64,000 nt of DNA from CAZIAK01 sp964537035 (GTDB lineage: Bacteria > Planctomycetota > B15-G4): contig CAZIAK010000008.1 in NCBI GenBank assembly GCA_964537035.1, positions 62,001 through 126,000 of the forward strand. Direction: 5' to 3'. The notes beneath the pieces were generated by a model. It saw only the letters and a list, made by a program, of their open reading frames with translations. It was not told where the DNA came from and made no database searches. Shown here piece after piece: positions 53,664 to 62,626 of this stretch (positions are counted from its first letter, which is position 1; every line of letters begins with the position of its first letter). The position numbers were made by a program, and so were the translations under genes.

Positions 53664-54929
53664 CTACGGGGTAGCGACCTCATCAGCCGGCCCCAGACGC
53701 GACCTGGCCATCAGCAGCGCCAAGACCATGAAGGCCGCGGCGATCAGGAACAGCGGCGCCAGACCGCTCCAGGCGGCGAGCCAACCACCGGCCATCAGCC
53801 CCAGGGCCCTGGCCAGGATCACGGACGAGAAGGTGAAGCCGTAGGCGCCGCCCCGACGACTCTCGCTGCTGTGGCGGGAGGCGGCGGCGAAGGCTGCGGG
53901 GACCACCCCGGCAAGCATGGCGCCTGAGAGAAAACGCAGCACGAAGAGCGCTGTGATCGACGTGACGAACGCCTGCCCCAGAAAGCACAGCGCGCCCCCG
54001 CCAGCGCAGATCGTGAACGTGCGCCGATAGCCCAGGCGATCACCCAGCCGGCCCCAGAGGGGTGTAACGATCAGGGTGGCCAGGGCGTGGCCGGCGAAGA
54101 TCAACCCGGTGGTCAGGCCCACCCCGCCCACTGCGGCGCCTTGTAGTTTCATCACATAGAGGGCCAGGATCGGCTCCACCATGGACGAGCCGAAGCGCAC
54201 CGCGAAGACGCCGATCAGCACCTGGGCCAAGGCCTTGCTGGCCAGCAGCCCACGGAGGTCTGCCAGCACATCCCTGATCAGGCGGATCGGCCCGGTGAGC
54301 ACGGTCATGGCTCCGCCTTCCGGCCGCTCTTCGCGCACGGCCAGGGCCACCAGGAGCGACGCCCCGGCGCTCAGTCCCGCGCTGACCAGGAAGACGGTGC
54401 GCATCCCCTGGCCGTCCGAGATCCAGCCCCCCAGCAGGGGGCCCAGGCTCGCCCCGCAGAGGATGGCCGTCTGCAGCCAGGCCACCACCCGGGCCTGCCG
54501 GTCGACGGGCGTGGCCACCGAGACCAGGGTCATGGCCGGGGCCACATAGCCGCTGAAGACGCCCTGGCCCAGGCGCAAGGCCAGCAGCTGCCAGGGCGTG
54601 GTGACGAAGGCCATGGCACCCACGAAGACCACGATGGCCAGATTGGCCCGCAGGATCATGGGCTTGCGCCCGATGCGGTCGCCCAGCGAGCCCCAGAACG
54701 GGCCCATGAACGCGGCCAGCAGGGGCGCCGCGGCGGTGAGCACCCCGGACCAGATGCGCTGCCCCGGCCCCTCGGGCACCCCCAGATCGACCAAGAACAG
54801 CGGGATCAGGGGGATGAAGCCCATCATCCCGATGGCGGTGATGAAGTTGCTGGCCCAGAGCACGGCGAAGTTGCGCCGTGCTGTCGCGGCAGGGGCAAGC
54901 CCGGTGGCAGGTGCTTCGGTGGGGCTCAC
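53664..54929 (-). CDS. major facilitator superfamily transporter
   Basis: 421 residues with 12 membrane helices. The MFS A-like motif appears as GSLGDRIGRKPMI (loop 2-3) and again as GRLGDRLGYRRTF in the second half, so it is a drug:H+ antiporter-1-type carrier. The substrate is unknown. It is upstream of rmuC on the same strand, with 190 bp between. Confidence 0.9.
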   Translation of the reverse strand: MSPTEAPATGLAPAATARRNFAVLWASNFITAIGMMGFIPLIPLFLVDLGVPEGPGQRIWSGVLTAAAPLLAAFMGPFWGSLGDRIGRKPMILRANLAIVVFVGAMAFVTTPWQLLALRLGQGVFSGYVAPAMTLVSVATPVDRQARVVAWLQTAILCGASLGPLLGGWISDGQGMRTVFLVSAGLSAGASLLVALAVREERPEGGAMTVLTGPIRLIRDVLADLRGLLASKALAQVLIGVFAVRFGSSMVEPILALYVMKLQGAAVGGVGLTTGLIFAGHALATLIVTPLWGRLGDRLGYRRTFTICAGGGALCFLGQAFVTSITALFVLRFLSGAMLAGVVPAAFAAASRHSSESRRGGAYGFTFSSVILARALGLMAGGWLAAWSGLAPLFLIAAAFMVLALLMARSRLGPADEVATP

Positions 54930-54952
54930 CGGCGCACCATAACAACCCCACT

Positions 54953-54993
54953 CGCCTCCGGACCGCCCAGACTGCGGGGGCGATCCGGAGGCG
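54953..54993 (-). terminator. hairpin terminator between MFS and large secreted-protein gene
   Basis: Perfect 10-bp arms CGCCTCCGGA (54953-54962) and TCCGGAGGCG (54984-54993) with further pairing of CCGCCC and GGGGG inside the loop. It lies just after the stop (55004) of the minus-strand secreted-protein gene and before the MFS start. Confidence 0.65.
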
Positions 54994-55003
54994 GTGGATC
55001 AAC

Positions 55004-57172
55004 TCACTCGATGGCCAACGTCGAGACGTTGGAGAGGGCCACCACCGTGGTGTCGATCTCGGCGCCGACCAGATCGAGGGTCAGCCCGCTCGCACCCACG
55101 GGGACGACCACGGGCACGGACAGCTCGCCACCCACGAAGGGCACGGGCGCTGGCGTGATCAGCAGTGGTGTCACAGGCAGACCGCTCACGCCGATCACGG
55201 CGATCATCCCGGAGACTGCACCGCCGCTCATCTCGAGCGTGGCCGTCTGGCCTTCGCTCGGAGCCAGATCATCGGCAGACAAGGCCAGCACGGACGGGCC
55301 CAGGGTCTCCACACCCAGCAGGTCACCGCCGGGGCCAGACTCGTGAATTCCCAGAGCCGCCGTGCGCGTTGCAGGCGGCCGGTTCGAGGTGAAGCCGAAG
55401 TTGTACAGGGTGCCGAACTCGAGTGCGCCCGCCACCTTGTGACCGGGGAAGACCGCGTCGTTGTACGTCCAGGTGACGTTGTTGTCGGTGGTGGTCACGA
55501 CCCAGTCGTTGCCCGCCTCGTCGTCGATGTCATGGAAGTAGAAGCTGCCCACCACGCCATTGGTGGGCAGAGAGAACTGACGCACCTTGCGATCGAGTGT
55601 CCAGTTGAAGAGGGCGTACTCGTAGCGCCAGGTGCCGTCGCCCAGGTCTTGCACGTCGACGGACAGCACCACTTCGCCATTGCCGCCATCCAACTGCTTG
55701 GTGGTGCTCAGGTCTCCGTAACGCGCCACGGCGGGACCCTCGAGGAGCGGGTTGCCCGAAGCAACGGACGGCGTGCTGAAGATCCAGGTGTTGCCGTTCC
55801 ACGACATGGTGCACTCGCGAGAGCCGATGTTGTTATGGCGCGCCTGATCGGCGTTCACCATGTACATGGCTTCGTAGTAGTAGGTGGCGCCGGGCAGCCC
55901 GAAGTCTGCATCGAAGCCCTCCAGGCGGTGGTCCACGGGGCCGTTGCCCGTGCCGTTCTCGCTGCGCACACAGTCCACGGGCGTACCGTCGAAGAACGAG
56001 CCCTCACAGGTCCAGGTGCCCAGGTTCGGGTCCCACTCATCCCGGGGGCCGAGCCAGAAGCGGTCGCCGTTGTTGCTCAGACCGTAGGTGTCGCTGCAGC
56101 CCACACCCAAGAACGTGCCGGGGCTGGGGTTCTGGCAAGTGGTGCACTGGCTGTTCGAGAGAGCGAAGAATCCGTGCTTGATCCAGGACACGGCCACCTG
56201 CTCGAAGCGGTTGTCCAGCTCGCGGTAGACCTGCATGGCGATGCCGGGGTGATCCTCGTTCATGGCTGCGAGCCAGGTCACGTTCACATCGCCTACGTTG
56301 CACGACGTGGTGGCCATGGACATGCCCACGCGCCCGTTGGGGAAGGTCCCCGTGTGGCCCACAGAAGCGATGGAATTCAGGATGCCCAGCTTGACGTCGA
56401 GCACGGTGCCACCGGCGGCGGCGCTGTCGCCAGCCCCGTCACCCTTGTTGGGCGTGAACATGTTCTGACCCTGGGGATGGTCCCACTCGCCGAAGTAGTC
56501 AGCCACGTCAGAGTCGAGCTTGCCGTAGCCGAGGGTCTTGCCGATGAGGTCAGGGCGACCCAGCTTGTCGGCCAGGTGCGGGGTGATGACCAGGTCCCAG
56601 GCCTTGATGCGCAGCTTGTCGGGCTCGGGGTGATCGCCGGGACCCACGACGTAGCCCTCGTCCGGCGAGAAGAGCACCTTCACGTAGCAGAGCAGAAAGT
56701 CCCGGCCGTCCGGGTCGTCCGCGGAGGAGAGAAAGAAGTAGTCAGGATCGACGTCGCCGCCCGGGCCGTCGTTGCGCACCTCTTCGGCGTGCAGGCGAAA
56801 GCCCGTGTAGTCGACGCCCTTGCCCGTGGTGTCCGATTGCAGGTAGAAGCCGCCGTCAATCGCCAGGCCGCCGCCCAACACTCCGTACGGCTGAAACTCG
56901 TCGAGGACGGTGTCCTTGAGCACCAGCAGATCTGAGCCCGGTGCGATGGAGAAGCCGTACAGCAGGCCCTCCATGGCCTCGTCTTCGGTGGTGCCCACGT
57001 CGGCGGTGAGGTCCAGCTCGGCCAGGGACAGGTCGAGCTCGTCGAGGACGCCCTCCAAGAAATGGACGACCACCCGGCCGCTTTGAGCCTGCACCGGTTG
57101 GACCTGGCCTTGGGTGGCCACAGCGAAAAGGCAGAACGCAGCTGCCACGAGCGATACACGACACGGTTTCAT
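55004..57172 (-). CDS. large secreted protein of unknown function
   Basis: 722 residues from MKPCRVSLVAAAFCLFAVAT at 57172. The frame extends to 57379 without homology. A signal peptide is followed by a large region rich in Asp, Gly, Trp and aromatic residues (HFLEGVLDELDLSLAELDLTADV near 36; LWGP/WLGPRDEWDPN and CMSWNGNTW later), suggesting beta-sandwich domains. Six or more Cys could form disulfides (CTTCQNPSPGTFLGVGCSD). The C-terminal 70 residues resemble the tail modules of other secreted proteins here. No known enzyme motif is visible. Confidence 0.75.
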   Translation of the reverse strand: MKPCRVSLVAAAFCLFAVATQGQVQPVQAQSGRVVVHFLEGVLDELDLSLAELDLTADVGTTEDEAMEGLLYGFSIAPGSDLLVLKDTVLDEFQPYGVLGGGLAIDGGFYLQSDTTGKGVDYTGFRLHAEEVRNDGPGGDVDPDYFFLSSADDPDGRDFLLCYVKVLFSPDEGYVVGPGDHPEPDKLRIKAWDLVITPHLADKLGRPDLIGKTLGYGKLDSDVADYFGEWDHPQGQNMFTPNKGDGAGDSAAAGGTVLDVKLGILNSIASVGHTGTFPNGRVGMSMATTSCNVGDVNVTWLAAMNEDHPGIAMQVYRELDNRFEQVAVSWIKHGFFALSNSQCTTCQNPSPGTFLGVGCSDTYGLSNNGDRFWLGPRDEWDPNLGTWTCEGSFFDGTPVDCVRSENGTGNGPVDHRLEGFDADFGLPGATYYYEAMYMVNADQARHNNIGSRECTMSWNGNTWIFSTPSVASGNPLLEGPAVARYGDLSTTKQLDGGNGEVVLSVDVQDLGDGTWRYEYALFNWTLDRKVRQFSLPTNGVVGSFYFHDIDDEAGNDWVVTTTDNNVTWTYNDAVFPGHKVAGALEFGTLYNFGFTSNRPPATRTAALGIHESGPGGDLLGVETLGPSVLALSADDLAPSEGQTATLEMSGGAVSGMIAVIGVSGLPVTPLLITPAPVPFVGGELSVPVVVPVGASGLTLDLVGAEIDTTVVALSNVSTLAIE

Positions 57173-57420
57173 CGATGAGATACCAGAGGGGGAGAGATGC
57201 CTTCGGGGGCAGCCGTCGAGGGAGTCATCGGCTGCCAGCGGCGCCCGAGGTTTGCATATCTGGGGCAGCAAGGGAGACAAGACAGAGGACAGCGTCGTCG
57301 AGTCTAAGGCGCCAGCCCAGATCCGTCGACCAGGGGAGGGGCGCCCCCTTTTTGACACCGCGCCCACCACACTCCGCACACACTCGCCGTGGTGGTTGAG
57401 CTATGCTTCGCCACAAGCCC

Positions 57421-58878
57421 ATGAAAATCAGCATCGTCAATCCCTTCATTCCGGTCTTCCAGCGCAACTACGCGTACCGCAAGACCCGCCGCTGGCAGCC
57501 CATCTCCACGGCCATCGTGGCCGCGTGGCTTGAGCAGCAGAACCACGCCGAAGGGCCCTGGGAGATCCAGTTTCTCGACGCTCACGTCATGGACTGGTCC
57601 AACGCAGAGTTGGCCGAGCGGGTGCGTTCATTTGACCCGGACATCCTTTATTACAGCACCGAGCGCACGGATGCCTGGGAGCTGCCCATCCCAGATCTGT
57701 CCTATATCAGCGACTCGTTTGAGGCCCTGTTCAGCGACGGATTCAAGCCGCGCCACGTCTTGTTGGAGGGCCCCCACGGCTCGATCTTCCCCGACGAGCT
57801 GCTGAGACAGCTGCCCCAGGTCGACCTCATCCTGCGGGGCGAGAGCGAGCCCGTGTCGTTCGCCGTGCTCGATGCCATCGGCGAGGGCAGAGACCCGGCG
57901 GCCGTGGCCTCGGTCAGCGCTCGCAACGCCGACGGCAGCCACCGGCACAACCCTGACGAGCCCAACCCCCTCCCCTACGCCGAGTTTCCGTCGCCTGCCT
58001 GGCACTTGCTGCCCATGGATCGCTATCGCGATGCGGCGGCACCTGACATGCCCTTCGCCATGCTCGAGACGTCCCGGGGCTGCCCCATGCCCTGCGGCTA
58101 CTGCTACAAGCAGATGTTCGGCGACCGACAGAGCAAGCGCGACCCCGAGAGCGTGCTCGACGAGATCCAAGAGGTGGTCGAGAAGTACGGCGTGCGCCGG
58201 ATCATGTTCCAGGACCAGATCTTCACCCTCGACCGGCGGCACACCACGGCCATCTGCGAGGGGATCATCGCCCGGGGCCTGGCTGACAAGATCGAGTGGC
58301 GTTGCCAGACCCGCCTCAACGGCATGAAGAAAGAGCTGCTCCAGCTCATGAAAGATGCGGGCTGCGCGGAGATCTACACCGGGCTCGAGACCGGCTCCGA
58401 CGAGATGCAGGGCGAGATCAGCAAGCTCACCCTCGACGAGTTCCTCGAGTACCGAGCCTTCGGCGACTCGATCGGCCTGCCCATCAGCCCCAACTTCATC
58501 TTCGGGCTGCCCGGCGAGACCTACGACACGGCCATGGAGTCCGCTCGCTTCTATCACAGCCTGGGCATCGCCGTGGTCCCCAACGTGAACATCACCTACC
58601 CGCTGACCCGCAACCACACCGAGGCCATCGAGCGCGGTGAACTCACCGGCGGCAGCTGGGAAGAAGTCGTCGACGGCGCGGGCCAGATCGGCACGGGCAT
58701 GGACAAGGCCACCATCGACAAGCTCCGCGCCGCAGCCCTCCAGCTGAACCGGGTGCTGCGCTGGAAGAAGCGCCTCTGGAACCTGTTCGGCAAGTCGTTC
58801 GGCCACAACTCAGCGGCCAAGCTGCTGGCCAAGCGGCGACGCCAGGGTCTCTCGCCCAAGGCACCCAGCCTGCGCTGA
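57421..58878 (+). CDS. radical SAM protein with B12-binding-like N-terminal domain
   Basis: 485 residues from the ATG at 57421; an ATG six codons upstream (57403) is possible. The N-terminal part (about 1-185) has the alpha-beta B12-binding-like fold, but its DxHxxG motif reads DAHVMD (53-58), lacking the Gly, so cobalamin may not bind. The radical SAM core has CPMPCGYC (Cys221, 225, 228) for the [4Fe-4S] cluster, plus YTGLETGSDEMQ and NFIFGLPGET. This is the layout of the large methyltransferase/epimerase-like B12-radical SAM family of unknown substrates. Its neighbour is a membrane glycosyltransferase-like gene. Confidence 0.87.
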   Translation: MKISIVNPFIPVFQRNYAYRKTRRWQPISTAIVAAWLEQQNHAEGPWEIQFLDAHVMDWSNAELAERVRSFDPDILYYSTERTDAWELPIPDLSYISDSFEALFSDGFKPRHVLLEGPHGSIFPDELLRQLPQVDLILRGESEPVSFAVLDAIGEGRDPAAVASVSARNADGSHRHNPDEPNPLPYAEFPSPAWHLLPMDRYRDAAAPDMPFAMLETSRGCPMPCGYCYKQMFGDRQSKRDPESVLDEIQEVVEKYGVRRIMFQDQIFTLDRRHTTAICEGIIARGLADKIEWRCQTRLNGMKKELLQLMKDAGCAEIYTGLETGSDEMQGEISKLTLDEFLEYRAFGDSIGLPISPNFIFGLPGETYDTAMESARFYHSLGIAVVPNVNITYPLTRNHTEAIERGELTGGSWEEVVDGAGQIGTGMDKATIDKLRAAALQLNRVLRWKKRLWNLFGKSFGHNSAAKLLAKRRRQGLSPKAPSLR

Positions 58879-58936
58879 GCGAGACCGTCCTGGCACCGCT
58901 CTTGCTTCACCCACAGACGGCCGGGACACTGCGCTG

Positions 58937-60511
58937 ATGTTCGCCCTGTCCGCCATTCTCGGCGTGGCCCTGGCCATGCGCGCGCTCGCCTGGTCTCGCG
59001 CCGAGATGATGATGAACGATGGGCCCCACTTCTTGTGGCAGGCTCAGGCCCTGTTCAACGGCGACTGGGAGGGGGCGCTCTCCCACCACTATGCGCCGGG
59101 TTTCGCCGGGGCCACGGCCCTGGTGCTGAACGTCATCGACGACCCGTTGCACGCCGCCCTGGCCGTGTCCGTGGCCTCGGGGCTGCTGCTGGTGGTCGCC
59201 GCCTGGGGACTGGCACGCTGCGCCCTCCCCGAGACGCCGGCCGCCGCCCCCGCCGCAGCGCTGGTGGCCGCGCTCAACGTGCGCTGCGTGGCCTACACCT
59301 CCGACGTCCAGGCCGACGGCCTCTTCGCCGCCCTGTTCCTCTCGGCGACGTGGGCCCTGGTAGCCGGAGCCCAGCGCGAGACCCAGGGCAGGCCTTCAAG
59401 ACTGCTGCCCCTCTGCGCAGGCCTGGTCATGGGGCTGGCCTACCTGGTCAGGCTCGAAGCACTGTTCTTGTTGTTGCCCCTGGGCCTGTGGTGTCTGGCC
59501 GGGCTGATCCACGAAGCGCCCGGCTTTCGCCGCCGCGCCACGCTCACCGCCACCGCCGTCGCCGCCGCCCTGCTCGTGGTCGCGCCCTACGTCATCGGAC
59601 TGCACGAAGTGAGCGGCCGCTGGGGGCTCTCCAACAAGCCCTCGGCACACCAGGCCGGGCTGGCCACGCAGGTCGGCCGCACACCGGACCACGGCGACAG
59701 CCCCCTGGCCTGGCCCCGTGTCTACCGGGTGAGTCCCCCGGCGACGCCGACCCTTTCGACCATCGAGCCCGCTCCAGACCAAGGCAGCCTCTGGCCGAAC
59801 GACGTAGCACCTGCGGTCACGGTGCTGGCGTTGGCCCCCACCGGCTTCGATGGTGTGACCGCCATCAACACCAGCCTGACCAAGTTCGTACGCGCCCTGC
59901 GGCTTGAGTACCTGCTGCTGATTGTCCCCGGCCTCATCGCCCTCGGGCGCAGGCGCCCAGGACTCTGCGCCCTCACCTTGTTCACCGTGGCCGCCTGGCT
60001 GGCGGTGACCACCCAGCAGCTCAGGCTCAGCGGGTTTCTCTCCACCCGGCACATGATGATCCCCATCGCCCTGCTGCTGCCCGTGGCGGGGGCGGGCCTG
60101 GTGGCACTGTGGGGCAAGGGCATGGTGTGGCGGGTGCTGGTGGTGCTGGCCCTGCTCGAACCCATCGAGGTGGCAGCTCGCGACTACCACCACAACCACC
60201 TGCCACGCCTGGCTGCCTTGTCGTGGATCGAAGAACACAGCGAGCCCGACCAGCTCTTCGGCACCCACCGCCAGCGGGACAGCTACTACGCCCGGCGCAC
60301 GCCCCTGATCGTCGAGTTGCCCGTGCGCACCGAAGACATGGCCGCCAACTGTCGCGTCTACGACGTGCCCTGGCTGGCCTTCGATCTGGACAAGCTCACC
60401 GCGCTGCAGCCCGAGTGGCTTGAGCAGGGGCTGATCAGCGAGACCAGGCGTTTCGGCGAGGGCGACGAGACCGTGGTGGTCTACGCGCCTGCCTTTGACC
60501 CGCCGCGCTGA
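58937..60511 (+). CDS. multi-spanning glycosyltransferase-like membrane protein (GT-C/ArnT-type)
   Basis: 524 residues, ATG preceded by 58 bp after the radical SAM stop, so probably co-transcribed. About 10 membrane helices. An early periplasmic loop (NDGPHFLWQAQALFNGDW, residues about 26-45) resembles the catalytic-Asp loop of GT-C dolichyl/undecaprenyl-phosphate sugar transferases (ArnT/PMT-like), and the C-terminal soluble part follows the last helix. The specific donor or acceptor is not assignable. Confidence 0.75.
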   Translation: MFALSAILGVALAMRALAWSRAEMMMNDGPHFLWQAQALFNGDWEGALSHHYAPGFAGATALVLNVIDDPLHAALAVSVASGLLLVVAAWGLARCALPETPAAAPAAALVAALNVRCVAYTSDVQADGLFAALFLSATWALVAGAQRETQGRPSRLLPLCAGLVMGLAYLVRLEALFLLLPLGLWCLAGLIHEAPGFRRRATLTATAVAAALLVVAPYVIGLHEVSGRWGLSNKPSAHQAGLATQVGRTPDHGDSPLAWPRVYRVSPPATPTLSTIEPAPDQGSLWPNDVAPAVTVLALAPTGFDGVTAINTSLTKFVRALRLEYLLLIVPGLIALGRRRPGLCALTLFTVAAWLAVTTQQLRLSGFLSTRHMMIPIALLLPVAGAGLVALWGKGMVWRVLVVLALLEPIEVAARDYHHNHLPRLAALSWIEEHSEPDQLFGTHRQRDSYYARRTPLIVELPVRTEDMAANCRVYDVPWLAFDLDKLTALQPEWLEQGLISETRRFGEGDETVVVYAPAFDPPR

Positions 60512-60620
60512 ACATCATCGGCTGAGCGTACGCCAGGTCATGGACCCGATCGCCATCAGCGGACCGGGCGCAGAGGCACAGGCTCAAGCCGCGCCAGCCA
60601 TCCGGAGCAGGGCTGCGGCC

Positions 60621-62558
60621 TCAGGCCTCGCCACCGATCACCCGCAGGGCCACGGGCTCGTCGTGATACGCCGCCCCGCCGCCAAGGTCGGTCTCGACCG
60701 CTGAGATCAGGGCGTTGGCGCAGCGGCCGTCCCGCAACATGCCGCCCTTGGCCATGACCACCATGTCGGGACGGACGGCATCGTCGGGGACGAGACGCAC
60801 GGCCAGGGCGCCCAGGTGACTGACCAACTCAACCTCTTGCCCCGCGAACGGTGCCGCCACATCGGGGTGCACTCGCGCCGACGGTGGACCCTCAGGAATC
60901 TCGACCGACCACTGGGACGACTGACCCTTCGGTGTCGAGCAGGCCATCAAGATCAGCGGAAACCCCTCTTGGCCCTGAGCCGGGAGCTCAGGCTCAGTGG
61001 TGATCAGGCTGGCCTTGCCGCTGGCCGTGGGGAAACGCTTGTCGGCGTAGAGCACGGTCTCGACGAAGGGGTTGCGCACGGGCCCGGCCTCCATGGCCGC
61101 GATGGTGGCGCCGTCGCCGGACAACGTCTGGGTCAGCCTCGCCTTCCAATCGTCGACGGTGCCCGCCAGCACGTCGGCCAGGCCCAGGCGCGCCGCCAGC
61201 CCCTGCACGATCTCCAGCTCGTGACGAGGCCCCGGAGGCGGCGCCACGGCTTGGCGAGACGAGCGCAGCCAGTGGTGCCCGTAGGAGCCCAGCACGTCGC
61301 TGTCCTCCAGCAAGGTCAACGTGGGCAACACCAGATCGGCCACGTCGGTGGTGTCCGTGGGATGGGTGTCGACCACCACGGAAAACTCGGTCGCTGCGAT
61401 GCCCCGGCGCACGGCGTGGGCATCAGGGAGCATGGACACCGGGTTGCCCGCCGTCACCCAGAGCGCCGCCACCGCCGGGTCGTTGGCCGCCAGCAGCTCC
61501 GCACCGAGACGCGCCTCGGACAGGGTTCTGGGCGCCGCTTCGAGACCACGCACGAAGCCCGTGTCGAAGGGCGTCCGTCGCCCGAAGTAGTAGGACACTC
61601 CTCCGCCCGCCACGCCGATGTGGCCCGCCGCTGCGCCGAGGGCGTCGAGCACTCGCACGGTCGCAGCACCATTGCGCCGCCGGCCCAGCCCCCAGCCCAC
61701 CAACAGCGCGGCGGGGTCGGCGCGGCCGTAGATCTCGGCCAGGGACATGGCCTGGTCGAAGGGCACCCCCGCCAGATCGGCCCACTGTTGTGGTGTGCGC
61801 GAGGCGGCGAGCGCGGCGAAGCCCTCGGCGCCGTCGGCCCACTCGCCGAGGGACGGGTCGGCCCAGCCCCGCTCGAACAACACCGCCGCCACGCAGAGCG
61901 CCAGGGCAGCATCGCCTCCCGGCCGCGGCTGGATGAACAGCTCGCACAGCTCGGCGGCTCGGGTGCGCAACGGATCGACGCCCACGATGACCGCACCGGC
62001 CTTCGCAGCCTGACGCAGCACCGGCAGCAGGTGCACTCCCGTGGTGTGCGGATCTTTGCCCCACAACACGATCACCTTGGCGTGGAGCAGATCGAGCAGG
62101 TCGTGACTCTCGGCCTGGCCGAAGTCGAGCTCTTGGGCGAACTCGCCCGCGCCGGAGCAGATGTCGCCGCGCTTGATGGTCACCGGTCCGAAGCGTTCGA
62201 AGAGCAGATCAGGCATGGCCTTGAGCAGACCGAGGGAGCCCCCCGAGCGGTAGTGCATGATCGCCGCCGGGCCCAGGCGCTCGCGAATCTCGAGCAGCTT
62301 CTCGGCGGCCACATCGAGGGCCTCGTCCCAGCTCACCTCGACCAGCTCGCCCTTGTGCCGCAGCAGCGGTGAGGTGATGCGCCGCGGATCGTACTGCCGG
62401 GTCAGGAAACGGCTGGTGCGCTCGCAGAGGAAGCCCTTGGTCACCGGGTCGTCCGGGTCGCCGGCCAGACGCACGGCCCGGCCGTCTTCAACGGTGACGA
62501 GCAGGGCGCAGGCGTCCGGGCAGTCCCGGTTGCAGGCGGTGTGGACGATGTTCGACAT
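60621..62558 (-). CDS. molybdopterin-dependent oxidoreductase (DMSO-reductase family)
   Basis: 645 residues from MSNIVHTACNRDCPDAC at 62558. An N-terminal [4Fe-4S] site (Cys9, 13, 17, 45) is followed by the Mo/W-bis-MGD core: CERTSRFLTRQYDPRRI, SWDEALDVAAEK, MHYRSGGSLG, LWGKDPHTTGVHLLP, LGSYGHHWLRSSRQ, and a C-terminal molydopterin dinucleotide-binding domain (about 525-640). The class is broad and the substrate cannot be named. No signal peptide or Tat motif is seen, so it is cytoplasmic. Divergent from the glycolate-oxidase-like gene with 68 bp between. Confidence 0.88.
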   Translation of the reverse strand: MSNIVHTACNRDCPDACALLVTVEDGRAVRLAGDPDDPVTKGFLCERTSRFLTRQYDPRRITSPLLRHKGELVEVSWDEALDVAAEKLLEIRERLGPAAIMHYRSGGSLGLLKAMPDLLFERFGPVTIKRGDICSGAGEFAQELDFGQAESHDLLDLLHAKVIVLWGKDPHTTGVHLLPVLRQAAKAGAVIVGVDPLRTRAAELCELFIQPRPGGDAALALCVAAVLFERGWADPSLGEWADGAEGFAALAASRTPQQWADLAGVPFDQAMSLAEIYGRADPAALLVGWGLGRRRNGAATVRVLDALGAAAGHIGVAGGGVSYYFGRRTPFDTGFVRGLEAAPRTLSEARLGAELLAANDPAVAALWVTAGNPVSMLPDAHAVRRGIAATEFSVVVDTHPTDTTDVADLVLPTLTLLEDSDVLGSYGHHWLRSSRQAVAPPPGPRHELEIVQGLAARLGLADVLAGTVDDWKARLTQTLSGDGATIAAMEAGPVRNPFVETVLYADKRFPTASGKASLITTEPELPAQGQEGFPLILMACSTPKGQSSQWSVEIPEGPPSARVHPDVAAPFAGQEVELVSHLGALAVRLVPDDAVRPDMVVMAKGGMLRDGRCANALISAVETDLGGGAAYHDEPVALRVIGGEA

Positions 62559-62601
62559 GGCGCTGACGATGGTAGCGCGTCTCCCTCTCTTGACCACCGC
62601 C

Positions 62602-62617
62602 CTGTCCCTCGGGACAG
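62602..62617. promoter_or_regulatory. inverted repeat between divergent oxidoreductase genes
   Basis: CTGTCCC and GGGACAG arms (7 bp, 2-nt loop) lie in the 68-bp divergent region between the molybdopterin gene and the glcD-like gene, ten bases before the latter's ATG. It may be an operator or a hairpin affecting translation. Confidence 0.35.
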
Positions 62618-62626
62618 TGAGCGGCC

